From: Strongylocentrotus droebachiensis
Taxonomy: Eukaryota > Echinodermata > Echinoidea > Camarodonta > Strongylocentrotidae
Length of the DNA: 64,000 bases
Reading direction: 5' to 3'
NCBI GenBank assembly: GCA_035222895.1
Contig: JAVYIG010002521.1
Span: 178,832-242,831 of the forward strand
Shown piece after piece: positions 21,801 through 33,664 of this stretch (the first letter of the stretch is position 1; every line of letters begins with the position of its first letter). Both the position numbers and the translations under genes were made by a program. The notes below the pieces were generated by a model. It did not search any database. It was not told the origin of the DNA and was given only the letters and a program-made list of their open reading frames with translations.

Positions 21801-23340
21801 AAAGTTTCGTTTTATGAATAGCGACCCTCTTCCCCTTTTATGAATAGCGACCCCTTAATCCTATTATGAATAGCGACCCTCATTTCATATTATGAATAGC
21901 GACCCTCTTCTCCTATTATGAATAGCGACCCTCTTCTCCTATTATGTATAGCGACCATCTACTCCTATTATGAATAGCGACCCTCTTTTCCTATTATGAA
22001 TAGCGACCCTCATTTCCTATTATGAATAGCGACCCTCTTCTCCTATTATGAATAGCGACCCTCTTCTCCTATTATGAATAGCGACCCTCTTCTCCTACTA
22101 TGAATAGCGACCCTCATTTCCTATTATGAATAGCGACCCTCTTCTCCTATTATGAATAGCGACCCTCTTCTCCTATTATGAATAGCGACCCTCTTCTCCT
22201 ATTATGAATAGCGACCCTCTTCTCCTATTATGAACAGCGACCCTCTTCTCCTATTATGAATAGCGACCCTCTTCTCCTATTATGAATAGCGAACCTCATT
22301 TGGTATTATGAATAGCGACCCTCTTCTCCTATTATGAATAGCGACCCTCTTCTCCTTTTTATGAACAGCGACCCTCTTCTCCTATTATGAATAGCGACCC
22401 TCTTCTCCTATTATGAATAGCGACCCTCATTTCCTATTATGAATAGCGACCCTCTTCTCCTATTATGAATAGCGACCCTCTTCTCCTATTATGAATAGCG
22501 ACCCTCTTCTCCTATTATGAATAGCGACCCTCATTTCCTATTATGAATAGCGACCCTCTCCTCCTATTATGAATAGCGACCCTCTTCTCCTATTATGAAT
22601 AGCGAACCTCATTTCCTATTATGAATAGCGACCCTCTTCTCCTATTATGAATAGCGACCCTCTTCTCCTATTATGAATAGCGACCCTCATTTCGTATTAT
22701 GAATAGCGACCCTCTTCCCGTGTTATGAATAGCGACCCTTATAAGTAATGAACCTCATTTGGTATTATGAATAGCGACCCTCTCGTCGTATTATGAATAG
22801 CGACCCTGATTTCATATTATGAATAGCGGTCCTTATGATTAATGACCCTTAATATGAATTATGAATAGCGACCCTCATCTCACGTTATGAATAGCGGTCC
22901 TTATGATTAACGAACCTTATTTCATTATGAATAGTGACCCTCTTTTGCCATTATGAATAGCGGACCCGGAAGTACGGGAATTTACACGTTATGAATAGCG
23001 GTCCTTATGAATAGCGGACCTTATGAATAGCGGTCCTTATGAATAGCGAATAGACCCCGTTTAATCATTGCTCGAGGTTTCGAACTATAATCATGGATTT
23101 GCTTTGTGAGTCGGTTGCAAAGTACAGGGTTTCGTGTTTTCAATCCATCACAAAAGTATTCAACAGTTGACGACAATTAGATTGTGGTACTTTCAATATA
23201 AATTGATAATATTGTAATACATGTATAATTTAAAGAGTCAATATTTTAAAAAAATATGTATAGATCACATGAATATATTTGAAAAGAAGGCAAAAATTGT
23301 AAGAGGGAATTTGAATCAAAATATTGTTGTATATAGTTAC

Positions 23341-23454
23341 CTGTAGAGCAGGTAATGTCGGTATACCCAGCAACACAATTACAAATAAAGGTGTTCATTT
23401 CATCTGTACAAGTCCCTCCATTCATGCAAGGATCTGGATCACAATCGTCGATAT
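23341..23454 (-). CDS. Receptor gene B, calcium-binding-type EGF exon
   Basis: 114-bp phase 1-1 exon with acceptor AAAATTTACAG and donor GTAACT. It encodes DIDDCDPDPCMNGGTC, continuing to TFICNCVAGY and a final C: six cysteines with the DxDxC N-terminus and the C-x-D-x4-F-x-C-x-C pattern typical of calcium-binding, beta-hydroxylated EGF modules. It follows the YWTD propeller directly, as in LDL receptor, LRP and nidogen proteins, where this EGF packs against the propeller. Confidence 0.9.
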
Positions 23455-23848
23455 CTGTAAATTTTCGGGTAATTGATGAAAGGTATTGTTTCTCAATGCG
23501 ATTCCTACCTATACCTAAAATATTTAAAATCCAAACCTATGAATTTTACATTGCAATAGGTTTAATACATGCATCAATTAACTTGATATGAGAAGTTATT
23601 AACATTCGGTACACTCTAAAAATTGAAGTGCTAAACCACGGGTGCTGGGTACAAATTTGCACCACAAGTGCCAAGTACAGCCCTTGGCGTGCATGCAGCG
23701 TTTGGGAAGCGATGACGAGCAGAAAAATGAGTGCTGGAAACAAGTGCTATTCGAGAAATTGCACCTGAAGTGTGACCCTGCATGTTTTAGCACTTGCAGA
23801 AACACCGGTAGTGCTGACGCTCCATGCGCAGGTGCACCAGCGTTTCAG

Positions 23849-24108
23849 GTGCTAAGGCAGTGCTCCACACAAAAGAAATTCAAAGTAATTTAAAATTCAA
23901 ATGAGATAGGTCGCCACTTGGCTCTAAAAGAACGGGGATCTGAGAAGGTATTCATCTTTTTGGAGAATGTAAGGTGGAAGGAGATTGTGTACCATGTACA
24001 AAGAAAGTGTTTTGAATGTGTGAGCATATTCCAGGTGCTAAGGCAGTGCTTCACACAAAAGAAATTCAAAGTAATTTAAAATTCAAATGAGATAGGTCGC
24101 CACTCGGC
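23849..24108 (+). repeat. Direct duplication of about 80 bp
   Basis: The segment from CAGGTGCTAAGGCAGTGCT to AGATAGGTCGCCACT at 23849-23920 recurs at 24031-24105. Between them is unrelated sequence. The ORF at 23642-23893 is not supported as a gene. Confidence 0.75.
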
Positions 24109-24349
24109 TACAATAGGGACTTTTATATTTGCACGTCGACAGCTTTGACTGCAACCTGTGACGTCATTTTAAGGCACTGCGCATGCGTTACGTCGTCTCA
24201 GTCGGCGATCGAGAATGCGTCAACCTTGATTTTCCTTAATCTAGTACATACATAGGCCTACATACATATTAATATTTATATAGCGCTTTTACATGCTCAA
24301 GGTACTAGTATGCCGCGTGCGCATAAAATATACAGTTCCGCAGGTAGAC

Positions 24350-24840
24350 AAAGGAACATCCCTTCCCTGCTGTTATGTAAAAATGTGTAGAACAGGTGTC
24401 ACATTAGCCTATAATCTAGGCGGAGTGCCGAGCTTTTTTCTTTGCTGCTAGACTAACCCTAAGCAGAACGTCTGATACGGCGAGACTACGAACCGTGAGT
24501 CGCGAAGCGGCTCACCGCCTATAATCACTGGTCTAGCTTTAGTCGTTGTTTTGTTATTATCGACCATGAATCCGTGGCAGTTTTTCGTACGAAAAAACCT
24601 CATGAATAGACCAGTGATTATAGGCGGTGAGCCGCTTTGCGACTCACGGTTCGTAGTCTCGCCGTATCAGACGTTCTGCTTAGGGTTAGTCTAGCAGCAA
24701 AGAAAAAAGCTCGGCACTCTGCCTAGATTATAGGCTAGTGTCACATGCATATTCACCTGTTCTACCAGGGATATGTGAGTTTATCCCTGGTTCTACACAT
24801 TTTTACATAATAGCAGTGAAGGGATGTTCTTTTGTTGAGG
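24350..24840. mobile_element. Fold-back MITE with arms about 130-200 bp
   Basis: 24408-24535 is nearly the exact reverse complement of 24604-24737; weaker pairing extends outward (CTGTTATGTAAAAATGTGTAG against its complement near 24797). The central loop is about 68 bp. No coding content; target duplication not clear. Confidence 0.8.
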
Positions 24841-25030
24841 GTAGAATGAGGAACTGTATATTTTGTCCTCTTTCTTTGTCCGTGATGTTCATAGTGTTAC
24901 TTCGTGCATGCATGTATATCGTCGAGTGCAATATAAAAGATTTCTAATTGTAGACAACATGGGCACTCAAGTACGTTGACACGCATGACCAGTCGGCGTT
25001 CGTCGTGTTCTTGTCCACTCAATCTAAAAT

Positions 25031-26669
25031 TGCCTCAGTCACACCTTTGCGTATTGGGCTTGCGTATTGCTGCGTATTGCCCGAACGCAGACATAGGCAG
25101 TCATACCCAATAAAGCGCAATGAAACGTGCTCACTGCGTACTCAATACGCAAACTAGCGCAAAGGCCTGCGTTTGCTGTTCGCTAGTTTTACAATTTTCT
25201 AAACTATCGCAAGCAAACGCAAGGTCAAATCACCTACGAGTGGATACGAGTGGCAACCAGTGAATGCGAGCAACAGCGAGTGGCTTAGCGCAAGTATACG
25301 CAACCATACGCACCTCTTTTTTTTTGGAGCGTGTGTCACTGCCTATCGCTGCGTTCCCTGCACGATTTACCTCGCCAGAGCTCGTTTTCGTTCGCATGAT
25401 TGCGCGTATTGTTGCGCTGTTGCTCGCCTACCACTCGCAAGAGCAAGAACTGTTGCAATTGCCGCTCGCTTCGCTGCGAGTCTAGCTCGTACGCCGTTCG
25501 CTTTTAAGCTCTCTCTCACTACGATTAGTTGCCTAGCTCCAAATACCGTCGCTGCGCTACATAACGTTAATAGATAAACATCATTCGCCTCTGCTTCTTC
25601 CAGCTGAACCAAGAACTTAAAGGTAATACAAAGTTCTGGTATGGGGTCATGAATTTGATCCAAATGGACATATTGGAAGCATTTGTGATCCTACAATATT
25701 CAGTCATCGTTGTCTCGGTTGAAATCGAGTCTAAAGTTATGAAATTATAAATAATTAACTCTTTATGCTGTATAGCTCCCTCTCAAAGTCAAGATATTAA
25801 TTAAGCTATAAAACAATGTTTCTTGACTAAAATCGAACGACTAGCTATTCCCATTTGGAAATTATATATCACAACTACATATTCAGAGATTTTTATGGTC
25901 GCAGCTACTATTGTATGGCCTCAGGAGCTATTTGAAATTTATCAAAAATTTTATATTCCATTTTTCTCGAAAGCAGAAGTGATTTAGGGGCTAAATTTTC
26001 AAGTGCTTATAATATATCCACAGGGGCATCCGAATGTATCAAACTTGTAAAGAATCGCTATCCACCCAATTTACAAAAGTTCCCAAAACTTTGTATTACC
26101 TTTAAGCGTTGGCAATGCAGAGCTCTGCTCACGGGCCATTCTTTTTCATTAGATTGATTGTTCTTGTAGATGTAGACTCGTCAGAAGCCCGCAAAATGAC
26201 TTTTATTTATACGCCGTCGCAGCCGTAGCGAGCTGGCACGCAGCAGTACGAACAGCAGACGAGCTAAAGCGAGCGAACACGCAGTGAGACGCAACGAGAC
26301 GTACTGGTGCGAGTGGCTAGCGAGCAGCAAACGAGCAAAGAACCAGTTACATACGCAACGTGGCGAGCAAACTGCGTATTGAATCGTACTGCTATGAGCA
26401 ACAGCGAGCTATAGCGTGGTCATAGGCAACCGGAGGCAGTCTTAGTACGAGCGGCATACGAGCTACCTACGAGCTAGATACGCAACAGTGTGACTGCTAC
26501 CTTCAAATTTGCCGCGTATTGCTGGGAACGGCTGCGTATTGATATACCCCGTACAGCGCAGCAATACGCAGCACCATAGGCAAAGGCCATACTGGGAACG
26601 GCTGCGTATTGATATACCCCGTACAGCGCAGCAATACGCAGCACCATACGCAAAGGTGTGACTGAGGCA
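25031..26669. mobile_element. TIR element rich in GCGTATTG/CAATACGC motifs
   Basis: Ends are inverted: TGCCTCAGTCACACCTTTGC at 25031 and its exact complement at 26650-26669. Inside are many short repeats of GCGTATTG, GCGAGC and TACGAGC types, including two near-identical 60-bp subterminal units (about 26514-26576 and 26587-26649). A 1.64-kb non-autonomous element. ORFs at 25260-25577 follow the alanine/arginine-biased repeats and show no transposase motif. Confidence 0.75.
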
Positions 26670-27221
26670 TGAAAGAGCGGGGATCTGACAAGGTATTCTT
26701 TTCATTGCCTAATAATTCTGCTTGTGCATGATGATACCATTGAGCTTTAATGTTTTATCAGTATGCATGAAAAGTTTTTGGTTTTTATCGTTGGATACAA
26801 ATACATGTATTACTCTTTGAAGGGATGTTGTGGATTTTACAATGGTTTTTGTCAATGAAGAAGTGAGTCTTTTTAACTCATATATATGTGACTACCCATT
26901 CGTTACCATGAGTGCGACATGTGGCATCTTGGCACGAAATCGACTGTTTGCGAAATAGAACAGATGGGTCACACAATTTTGGGCGTTTTTTCCATTTTGT
27001 GACAATAAAGAATAAAAAATAAAGCAAAGCGAAAGAAAAAATAATAGGTTTATGAATTAAAGAAGAAGAATATTTTCAGGTGCCACCTGTGGAGAGTATA
27101 TATTATTGCTGGAACACAATTAGTAGAACGCCTTTTTCTATTTGTAATCAACGGTTCACCCGTTACTGTTTTGGTTAAACCCGACCTCGGGTCTAGGATC
27201 ACGTTTAACCCTAATAACGCC
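26670..27221. other. Gene B intron, possible LINE 3' end
   Basis: AT-rich. GTGACAATAAAGAATAAAAAATAAAG near 27000 resembles a polyadenylated LINE tail. No ORF. Confidence 0.35.
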
Positions 27222-27935
27222 GGGGGGGGGGGGCATTATGCCCCCCCCCTCCCTCCACAATATTTCTGATTGTTCGGGAACGCATATGGATGGCACCCCG
27301 CCGCTCGCTGACTTTTTTCTTAGGAGTCTTGCGCATCTTTAACAACAAAAATTGAAAATCGGAACTATAGTTGCAAGGTCACGTGACCTTTTGTCTTTGC
27401 ATGTCAGCCCGAAAATCGCTAATTTTTGTGATTTGTGTACAAAACATATGAAAATAACATTTTTCCTAAAAAAAGATCAAACAATGATTATTGGGTCTTG
27501 TTTAAAGTTTAGGGGGTTGTTTTGGGAGTCAAAATAGTTAAATTGTAGTAAGAAATGAAATAAAACAACAAAAACAATAAAATACATAAGTTAACAAAAC
27601 AATGAAATACATAAGAAATTATCAAAACAAGAGATAACATAAGGAATATAAAGCTGGCTGTTCCAAATGTTGTGGTCGTATTATTATTCCAAATGGTCTA
27701 ATGAATATATGTAGTGAAAAAAATGCTTAAATATGAATAATATATGATTTATGGGGGGAAATGTAATTGTATGACCTTATTTGTATAAATTACCATTAAT
27801 ATGCAAATTAGTGAACTTTTCAAAAAATTGAAATTACCATATTATTTTAAACACTTCACTTGACATGCGTGCAAATTTTCGCTGAGATCGGCGGTTTCAC
27901 GGCCGAGATCTTAAGGGGGCCATACTGCCCCCCCC
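27222..27935 (+). repeat. Dispersed repeat (poly-G/GGCATTATG family), copy 1
   Basis: Its first 470 bp match, inverted, 43020-43525 in the satellite array: shared blocks include GGTCACGTGACCTTTTGTC, CATGTCAGCCCGAAAATCGC and AAACAACAAAAACAATAAAA. The right end near 27915 again carries GGGGGCCATA with poly-C, giving crude inverted poly-C/G ends. Probably a transposable element; no coding capacity. Confidence 0.7.
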
Positions 27936-28162
27936 CCCGAAATGTAGACCTTGGATTAACTTCATTATAGTTAATATACACCATAATATGAACAAAACCG
28001 GATTTAAATTTTAAATAGATTTTGGGTCAATGTGTTCTTAAGATTCCCCATGCCCCCCTACCCCCCCCCCCCCCCCCCTGGATCAGCCACTCTCGTGACG
28101 GTGTATTCGAAATAGAAAACGCGTTCTCTTAATTGTATTCGAAATGCAAATCAGATACGAAC

Positions 28163-28414
28163 CTCGATACACATGTAAGCCATATGGAGCTTGGAAAGTG
28201 TTGTTGTTGTAGAAACTGTAACCGCTGCTACTGTTGGTTGAAGTAACACCAATGACATCTTTAACAAAATCCGTCCATATTATACTGTTGTCGACGACTG
28301 CTAGGTCGTAAGGATCAATCGACGTCGTCGCCAGATGAACCGTTCTGTCGTTGCCAAAGAGGTCGACGGACTCGATTTTATCGGTTTTATCGTCGCACCA
28401 GTAGACCCGTGAAC
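28163..28414 (-). CDS. Receptor gene B, last propeller exon (YWTD blades 4-5)
   Basis: 252-bp phase 1-1 exon with acceptor AATGCCCAG and donor GTTCGT, a less usual donor. It encodes SRVYWCDDKTDKIESVDLFG, a YWTD variant in which Cys replaces Thr, then DPYDLAVVDNSIIWTD and, after a 30-residue insertion rich in Ser and Asn, APYGLHVYRG. That last motif is the standard end of a YWTD propeller and leads straight into the EGF exon. The YWCD cysteine is odd because propeller strands rarely have free cysteines. Confidence 0.88.
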
Positions 28415-28686
28415 CTGGGCATTGATTTACGAGAAGCCGTCATAAGTAAATGCTCACTGACATCTTATTGAAACGTTTGTCAATCTTAATACACGCGTTT
28501 CAATGGAATGTCAGCGATCTTGCACGACGGTTTCGTGAAACGACGCCCTGATGGTTAATATACATATTAATTAAATTCGTAATTACTGATACGTTATTGT
28601 TTCCTCTGAGTGGGATATCCAGCATAAGGCGGATAACGGATGTTTTCCGAATCAATACTAAAACAGGTCCCAAACAGAAAAACATT

Positions 28687-29178
28687 CTGTGTGCCCATGC
28701 CTTGAGCCATAATGCATGGCCGTACAGAGGATTTGTTTATGTTGGGGACCAGGGGGGGAATTCAATGAATTATTGATAAATTATTGCATTTTCATTTTTT
28801 ATTTTTATTTGTGGGAACTGCCCCCTACCCTAGCCCCCGCTGCGTACAGTCATGGTTCAGTGGTAAAGCAACGTCCTCGTAACTGTGAGGCCCCAGGATC
28901 AAAACCGTGTCGATGTGCCATATAAGTGCCCTTTTGTGGGACATTAATCCTCATTACTTCCATTTATGACATAAGAGCGTAGGTCCCCTAGTTGATAAGC
29001 ATATAGTAGCATACACATGCTTTAGCAGTCACGCAAAACAAACACTGGCAAATTAGTATTCAATTAAATCTGAAAATGTATACTATTTTGTAGATCTATT
29101 AGGAAAAAATCATTGTCAAAATAATTCCATAAATTGGGGTTAAAAAAGAAAATATTCCAACTATATGAACGACAGTTT
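28687..29178. mobile_element. CACTGTTGG-family element, centre plus right arm
   Basis: Matches 16440-16929 from the palindrome centre (CATGCCTTGAGCCATAATGC) to a decayed terminus near 29178. The left arm is missing. Many substitutions compared with the full copy, so an older insertion. Confidence 0.8.
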
Positions 29179-29204
29179 AATATGAATTAGTGTTAATAAT
29201 TCCG

Positions 29205-29415
29205 AAAGTGAGATAGCTCGGGACAATTAACCTCTAGGACAATTACCTCCTAGGACAATTACTTCCTGGTAAAATACACCCTAAGATAATCACCCCTTAC
29301 GGAAAAATTCCCTCGGGAAATTTTTTTCCTTCGGTCAATTTCCTCCCGAAAGAATTACACCCTGAGAATTACCACATAGCACAATAACCCCATAATATTT
29401 ACACCCTTAGGACTT
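29205..29415 (-). repeat. Minisatellite, GGACAATTACCTCCTA type
   Basis: About 10 degenerate units of about 18-20 bp. The inverted orientation of the same unit (TAATTGTCCTAGGGGG) forms arrays at 35075-35300, 50765-50960 and 53050-53105; another array in this orientation is at 52800-52990. Confidence 0.75.
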
Positions 29416-29552
29416 TGGAATGTATGTGAATGATTGCAACCGTTAATTAATAAAATGTTACACCATGGTGAAGTTAAGTTTTTCTGTTGTTACCAGAAAC
29501 AGAAAATTAAAGGATTTGTTTAATGTACGTACTTAGGGGAGATATTGTTAAT

Positions 29553-30125
29553 AAACAAATAGTGAATGGCCGTGAGTGCAATGGTACGAGATTTTGCACG
29601 AGGTGAAAGATAAGAGACGCTTTATTCAACGAGGCGCAGCCGAGTTGAATAGAGCGTCTAATCTTTCACCGAATGCAAAATCTTGTACCATTGCACGAAT
29701 ATAGGCCATTCACTATTTGTTTTATACAACACCTCGGACGTTAATGGGCTTTAAACAGTTTTTCTGGGCCTAAATCTGAGCGATTTTTTGTTTGTTTTTA
29801 ATTCATGAAATTGCCGATAGTAAGCGCGCACTATTAAGCAGGCAGCAAACCATGCGCATACCATGCGCCGCGCGTACAAAGATTTATGTTTATTTTGACG
29901 CGGAGTGCAATTTCGTTTGATCCTTTCGCACCATTGCACTTTGACGTACTTAGCTCACAATATACTTTGTACATCGTTAGTACATCGTCAGAGTGCAATG
30001 GTGCGAAAGGATCAAACGGAACTGCACGGCTGGAGAATGATGCCGTTCAATGGTACTTTTAGCGCATGCTATGTGATCAAGAATTGACCAATGAGGTTGC
30101 AAGAATCTTAGTAGGCGTTGTAATA
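29553..30125. mobile_element. Two-hairpin element, copy 1
   Basis: The first hairpin at 29553-29727 has arms starting AACAAATAGTGAATGGCC. The second at about 29908-30028 has arms around TTTGATCCTTTCGCACCATT. They are separated by a region with a GCGCACTATTAAGCAGGC block. Two further copies lie at 31507-33660 and 33665-34150. Short inverted motifs TACAACACC and GGCGTTGTA bracket the part after the first hairpin. No coding content. Confidence 0.75.
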
Positions 30126-30378
30126 TATTAACCCTTATACAGTTTGCTTCTATACAAATATGTTACTCAAAAAATTGTATTTTAACATTTTATGTTAACA
30201 TCTTGAATGTGGTTACGACCACTTTTCTGCCTAGTCCGGCGGAGCAGTTATTCAGTATTAGATGATAAATCCCTTGCATGGAGTTGCTTTTTGTTTCATG
30301 CAAAGTTGTTCCTTGGCTTTAGCGGCACACAGAAACAGTTACTAACTGTAAAACAAATTCACAAAATGTGTGCGATAG

Positions 30379-30412
30379 TGTGCGTGTGTGTGTGTGTGTG
30401 CTTGTGTGTGTG
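30379..30412. repeat. TG microsatellite
   Basis: GTGTGTGTG tract in the gene B intron. Confidence 0.9.
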
Positions 30413-30846
30413 TACATAAAATATTGCCAATACATATATTTAGGGTTCTTTCTCGAAAGGACAATAGCCTATTCGGTTCCCTTCCATAGTTTAGTTCTAC
30501 TGTAGTGTATTGTTAATATGTACATTTGCTGTTGTTAATATTATTCATGTTTCTAATGGTACGTTTGTAATGGAATGTGGAAAAAAAACTTGAACTTGGA
30601 GTAGTAAGGGTAGCATCAAGAGACAGTTAGTATACTCATATACAACATTTATATCATATATGATACATATACATATATAATATACTTAGTGCAAGCCGGT
30701 TTGATGGCAATCATGCACATTCATAAGCATTTACCTTAAAGAACTTGGTAACATAATTCAGGTGAGAGAAAATGGTGCTTAGATAGTGACTTCAATGCTA
30801 AATGTACAATTAATGATAATCTGAAAGTTTGAGTGAAAACAGACCA

Positions 30847-30855
30847 TTATGAATG
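30847..30855. repeat. 9-bp target-site duplication, left copy
   Basis: TTATGAATG directly before the element at 30856-34520; the same nine bases are at 34521-34529. Confidence 0.8.
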
Positions 30856-31218
30856 GGCTTATGCCGAAAGGGTGGGTAGCGTCGCGTCGCGTTGACTTGA
30901 ACGCGACCATTCGTCCAAAGCCCACCCCCCCCCGGTTTGGCCAAAAGGGTGCGTAAGGAGTGTCGGGTCGCGTCGAACGCGACTATTCGTCCAAAGCCCC
31001 CCCCCCCCCGGTTTGGCCGAAAGGGTGCGTTGACTAGTCTTCCACATCAGCCGTTTATAATAGAATGTACGGAATAATAATTTAAGTCGTTTAAATTCAA
31101 ATAATCAAGATAAAAACAGTTTATAAATTAAATAAAACTAGTTTTTACGTAGTCTTGCAGATCAAGCGTTTATAAGAATTACATCAATTAATGAATTCAA
31201 TAAATATTTTTAAAAGGC

Positions 31219-31450
31219 CAAATGAAAATAATATCCATTTCTTTCTATGTATAGAATTCTTTTTTGATGTAAACTAGTCATGCTTAACAGTCTTTACAAA
31301 TGAAATAACAAATAAAATAACAAATAAATAAATAAATAAATAACGGAATAGGCCAACCACCTTAATGCACCCTTTCGGGATAAGCGGGTGGAGGAGGGGG
31401 GCTTTCTGAATTCCATACATAGAAAGAAATGGATATTATTTTTCGTTATT
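31219..31450. repeat. Small inner inverted repeat
   Basis: AATAATATCCATTTCTTTCT near 31230 pairs with AGAAAGAAATGGATATTATT near 31421, with (AATA)n repeats between them. Confidence 0.7.
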
Positions 31451-31506
31451 TAATAAATAAACGACTGATATGCAAGACTAGGTAAACACCTTTATTAGAC
31501 ATTTTA

Positions 31507-33660
31507 GATATCATTATACAAAAAGTGAATGGCCATGAGTGCAATGGTACAAGATTTAGCACGAGGTGAAAGATAAGAGACGCTTTATTCAACGAGACGC
31601 AGCCGAGTTGAATAGAGCGCCTCATCTTCACCGAATGCAAAATATTGTTCCATTGCACGAATAAAGACCATTCACCATTTGTTTTATACAACACCTCGGA
31701 CGTTTACGGGCTTAAAACAGTTTTTCTAGGCCTAAATCTCAGCGATTTTTTTTGTTTGTTTTCAATTGATGATATTGCTGATAGTGAGCGCGCACTATTA
31801 AGCAGGCAGCAAACCACGCGCGTACCATGCGCCGCGCGTACCAACCTTTATGAATGTGACGAGGAGCAGTCAGACCGCAGCGTGCGCGATAATGAGGCTG
31901 TACGCTGATTTGTATTCAGCGTCCCTTTGGTAATCTCGTACATTCACGTGCGCTGAAATTCACGAGATTTTCAATGAGATTTGTAAGGGTGTACATGCAG
32001 CTGCTTTTGTGGTCGATAACTTTAGTCAACATGGCAGCACGCAACGGTAATTACTCTCGAGATTTTCAGCTTCAGTTTGATATGAAACTTGCCATATTTC
32101 ACAATTTTGAAACAATCCTTTTTCACCACTTTTATTGTCGTAATTTTTGTAACATTTCAACAGCTATTTTGTACCAGGAATTTCGCTTTTGGTTCCTGAC
32201 TTTGGTACATAATTAATGTGTTTACTTTGAGATTCGTTGGAAAGATAAAAAGTCACTGATCAAAATAATGTCAAAACCTAATTGACGCAAAATCATGTTC
32301 TCTTTATAGTAATTAAGACCCTAAAAACCCGGAAATTACCAATTTGTTCTTTCTATGATGGCGCAAAATTGTGTGATTTCATACTTGTGCACGCTCGCCG
32401 TCTGAACAATGGCAATGCAAAACTGATTGTTAAACTCCAGGGAGCTCCGCCGCGCCACCGACTGGCCGAAAAAAATGAGAAAAATGATTAAAAAAGAAAA
32501 AATTGTAGAAATTAATTATCTAAAAGGCAATTGATGTATCTGATCCAGGGTCCTTAGATTGTTGTCATGACTCCTTGCGCGCACGTGGATTACAGGCGCA
32601 CGCCACAAGGCAAGCTTACTAAATTTTGGATTCAGAATGTTAATGAACTAAAGCGGAACATATGTGACGTAGTTGACGTATTTGAGCAATCAGAACTCTC
32701 TATTACCACATCGGCAAAGTTGACTACTTTTTTTAATTATTCATTAACATTCTCGTGATTTTTCTTGGTTCCTGACTTTGGTACAGCGTAAAATATAATA
32801 ATTTTGATATCATTGTAAAGAAAAATATTTATGCTTTATGCTGATTACAACGTCTTCTTGACGCAAGCATGATTTCTGTGTGAAAATCAGCCCTACTCGT
32901 TAGATAGATTTATCGTCGAAATACCCCATTTTCAAGGCGAAATATCTGTTTCCAAAATATATTTAACATGATTGTCATATAAGTATATAGAGAGTGCAAC
33001 TTCTTATCTTTAAAATAAGACCCATTTCATGAGAAATGAACAATTATAAAGGCAAAAACTGCGGATCGAGAAGACCGTCTGCACTACTCATTACGTATGC
33101 AAGACACGTAAATTCTTGCATACGTGCTGAATAAAATAGAGGGTTTTCGCACCGGCTGCGGTCTGACGGAGTGCAATACACCAGTTTACAGTTACATCAG
33201 TGCGCATGCGCAGACATGTAATTGGCTTGGAAACAAAGCCAATGACCTGAGGTCAGTGGTATTTATGCGTAAATTAAGATTGCGCCTATGCAAATGATGA
33301 TGTGCGCGCACAACACACCGCGTAGGCAGTGATATCATCATAATTTGCATGGGCGCAATCTTAATTTACGCATAAATACATGACCTCTAGGTCATTGGCT
33401 TTGTTTTCAAAAGCCATTTAAATGGCGCCCCTACACGTAAACTGGTGTATATCGTTTGATCCTTTCGCACCATTGCACTCTGACGTCACTTAGCTCACCA
33501 TATACTTTGTACATCGTTAGTGACTTCAGAGTCCAATAGTGCGAAAGGATCAAACGGAATAGCACGGCTGGCGAATGATGCCGTTCAATGGTACTTTTAG
33601 CGCATGTCATGACTGTGATCAAGAATTATTGACCAATGAGGTTGCAAGAATCTTATTAGG
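31507..33660. mobile_element. Two-hairpin element, copy 2 (long form)
   Basis: Same left hairpin (31507-31685) and right hairpin (about 33452-33560) as copies 1 and 3, but with about 1.5 kb of additional interior (31850-33175) that could represent a fuller version. I found no transposase or other recognisable ORF in that interior. It joins copy 3 head-to-tail at about 33660. Confidence 0.65.
33179..33447. mobile_element. TA-flanked hairpin MITE
   Basis: 269 bp with inverted ends CACCAGTTTAC and GTAAACTGGTG flanked by TA. Arms extend about 110-130 bp with ATTTATGCGTAAATTAAG blocks. Inserted in the right hairpin of two-hairpin copy 2. Confidence 0.8.
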
Positions 33661-33664
33661 CGTT

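Larger units (their letters stand above)
19251..23058. mobile_element. TU-like fold-back element 2 (3.8 kb)
   Basis: The left arm (19251-20502) and right arm (about 21806-23058) are inverted arrays of the same 16-bp and 26-bp TATTCATAA units, roughly 45-50 units per arm. An 8-bp duplication GTTTAATC flanks the element exactly. The spacer (20503-21805) contains poly-C/G tracts and four monomers of the satellite that forms the 39.6-43.8 kb array. Sea urchin TU elements likewise have arms of short tandem repeats and 8-bp duplications; family identity is inferred from structure, as no transposase is present. Confidence 0.88.

Noticed and set aside
17388..23058. Regularly spaced repeats resembling a CRISPR array
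   Set aside because: Units are contiguous with short variable parts rather than unique spacers, occur in both orientations as transposon arms, and sit in introns of a spliced gene.
25260..25663. ORFs of 98-105 codons on both strands, alanine/arginine rich
   Set aside because: Follow the GCG-rich short repeats inside the TIR element at 25031-26669; no transposase motif.
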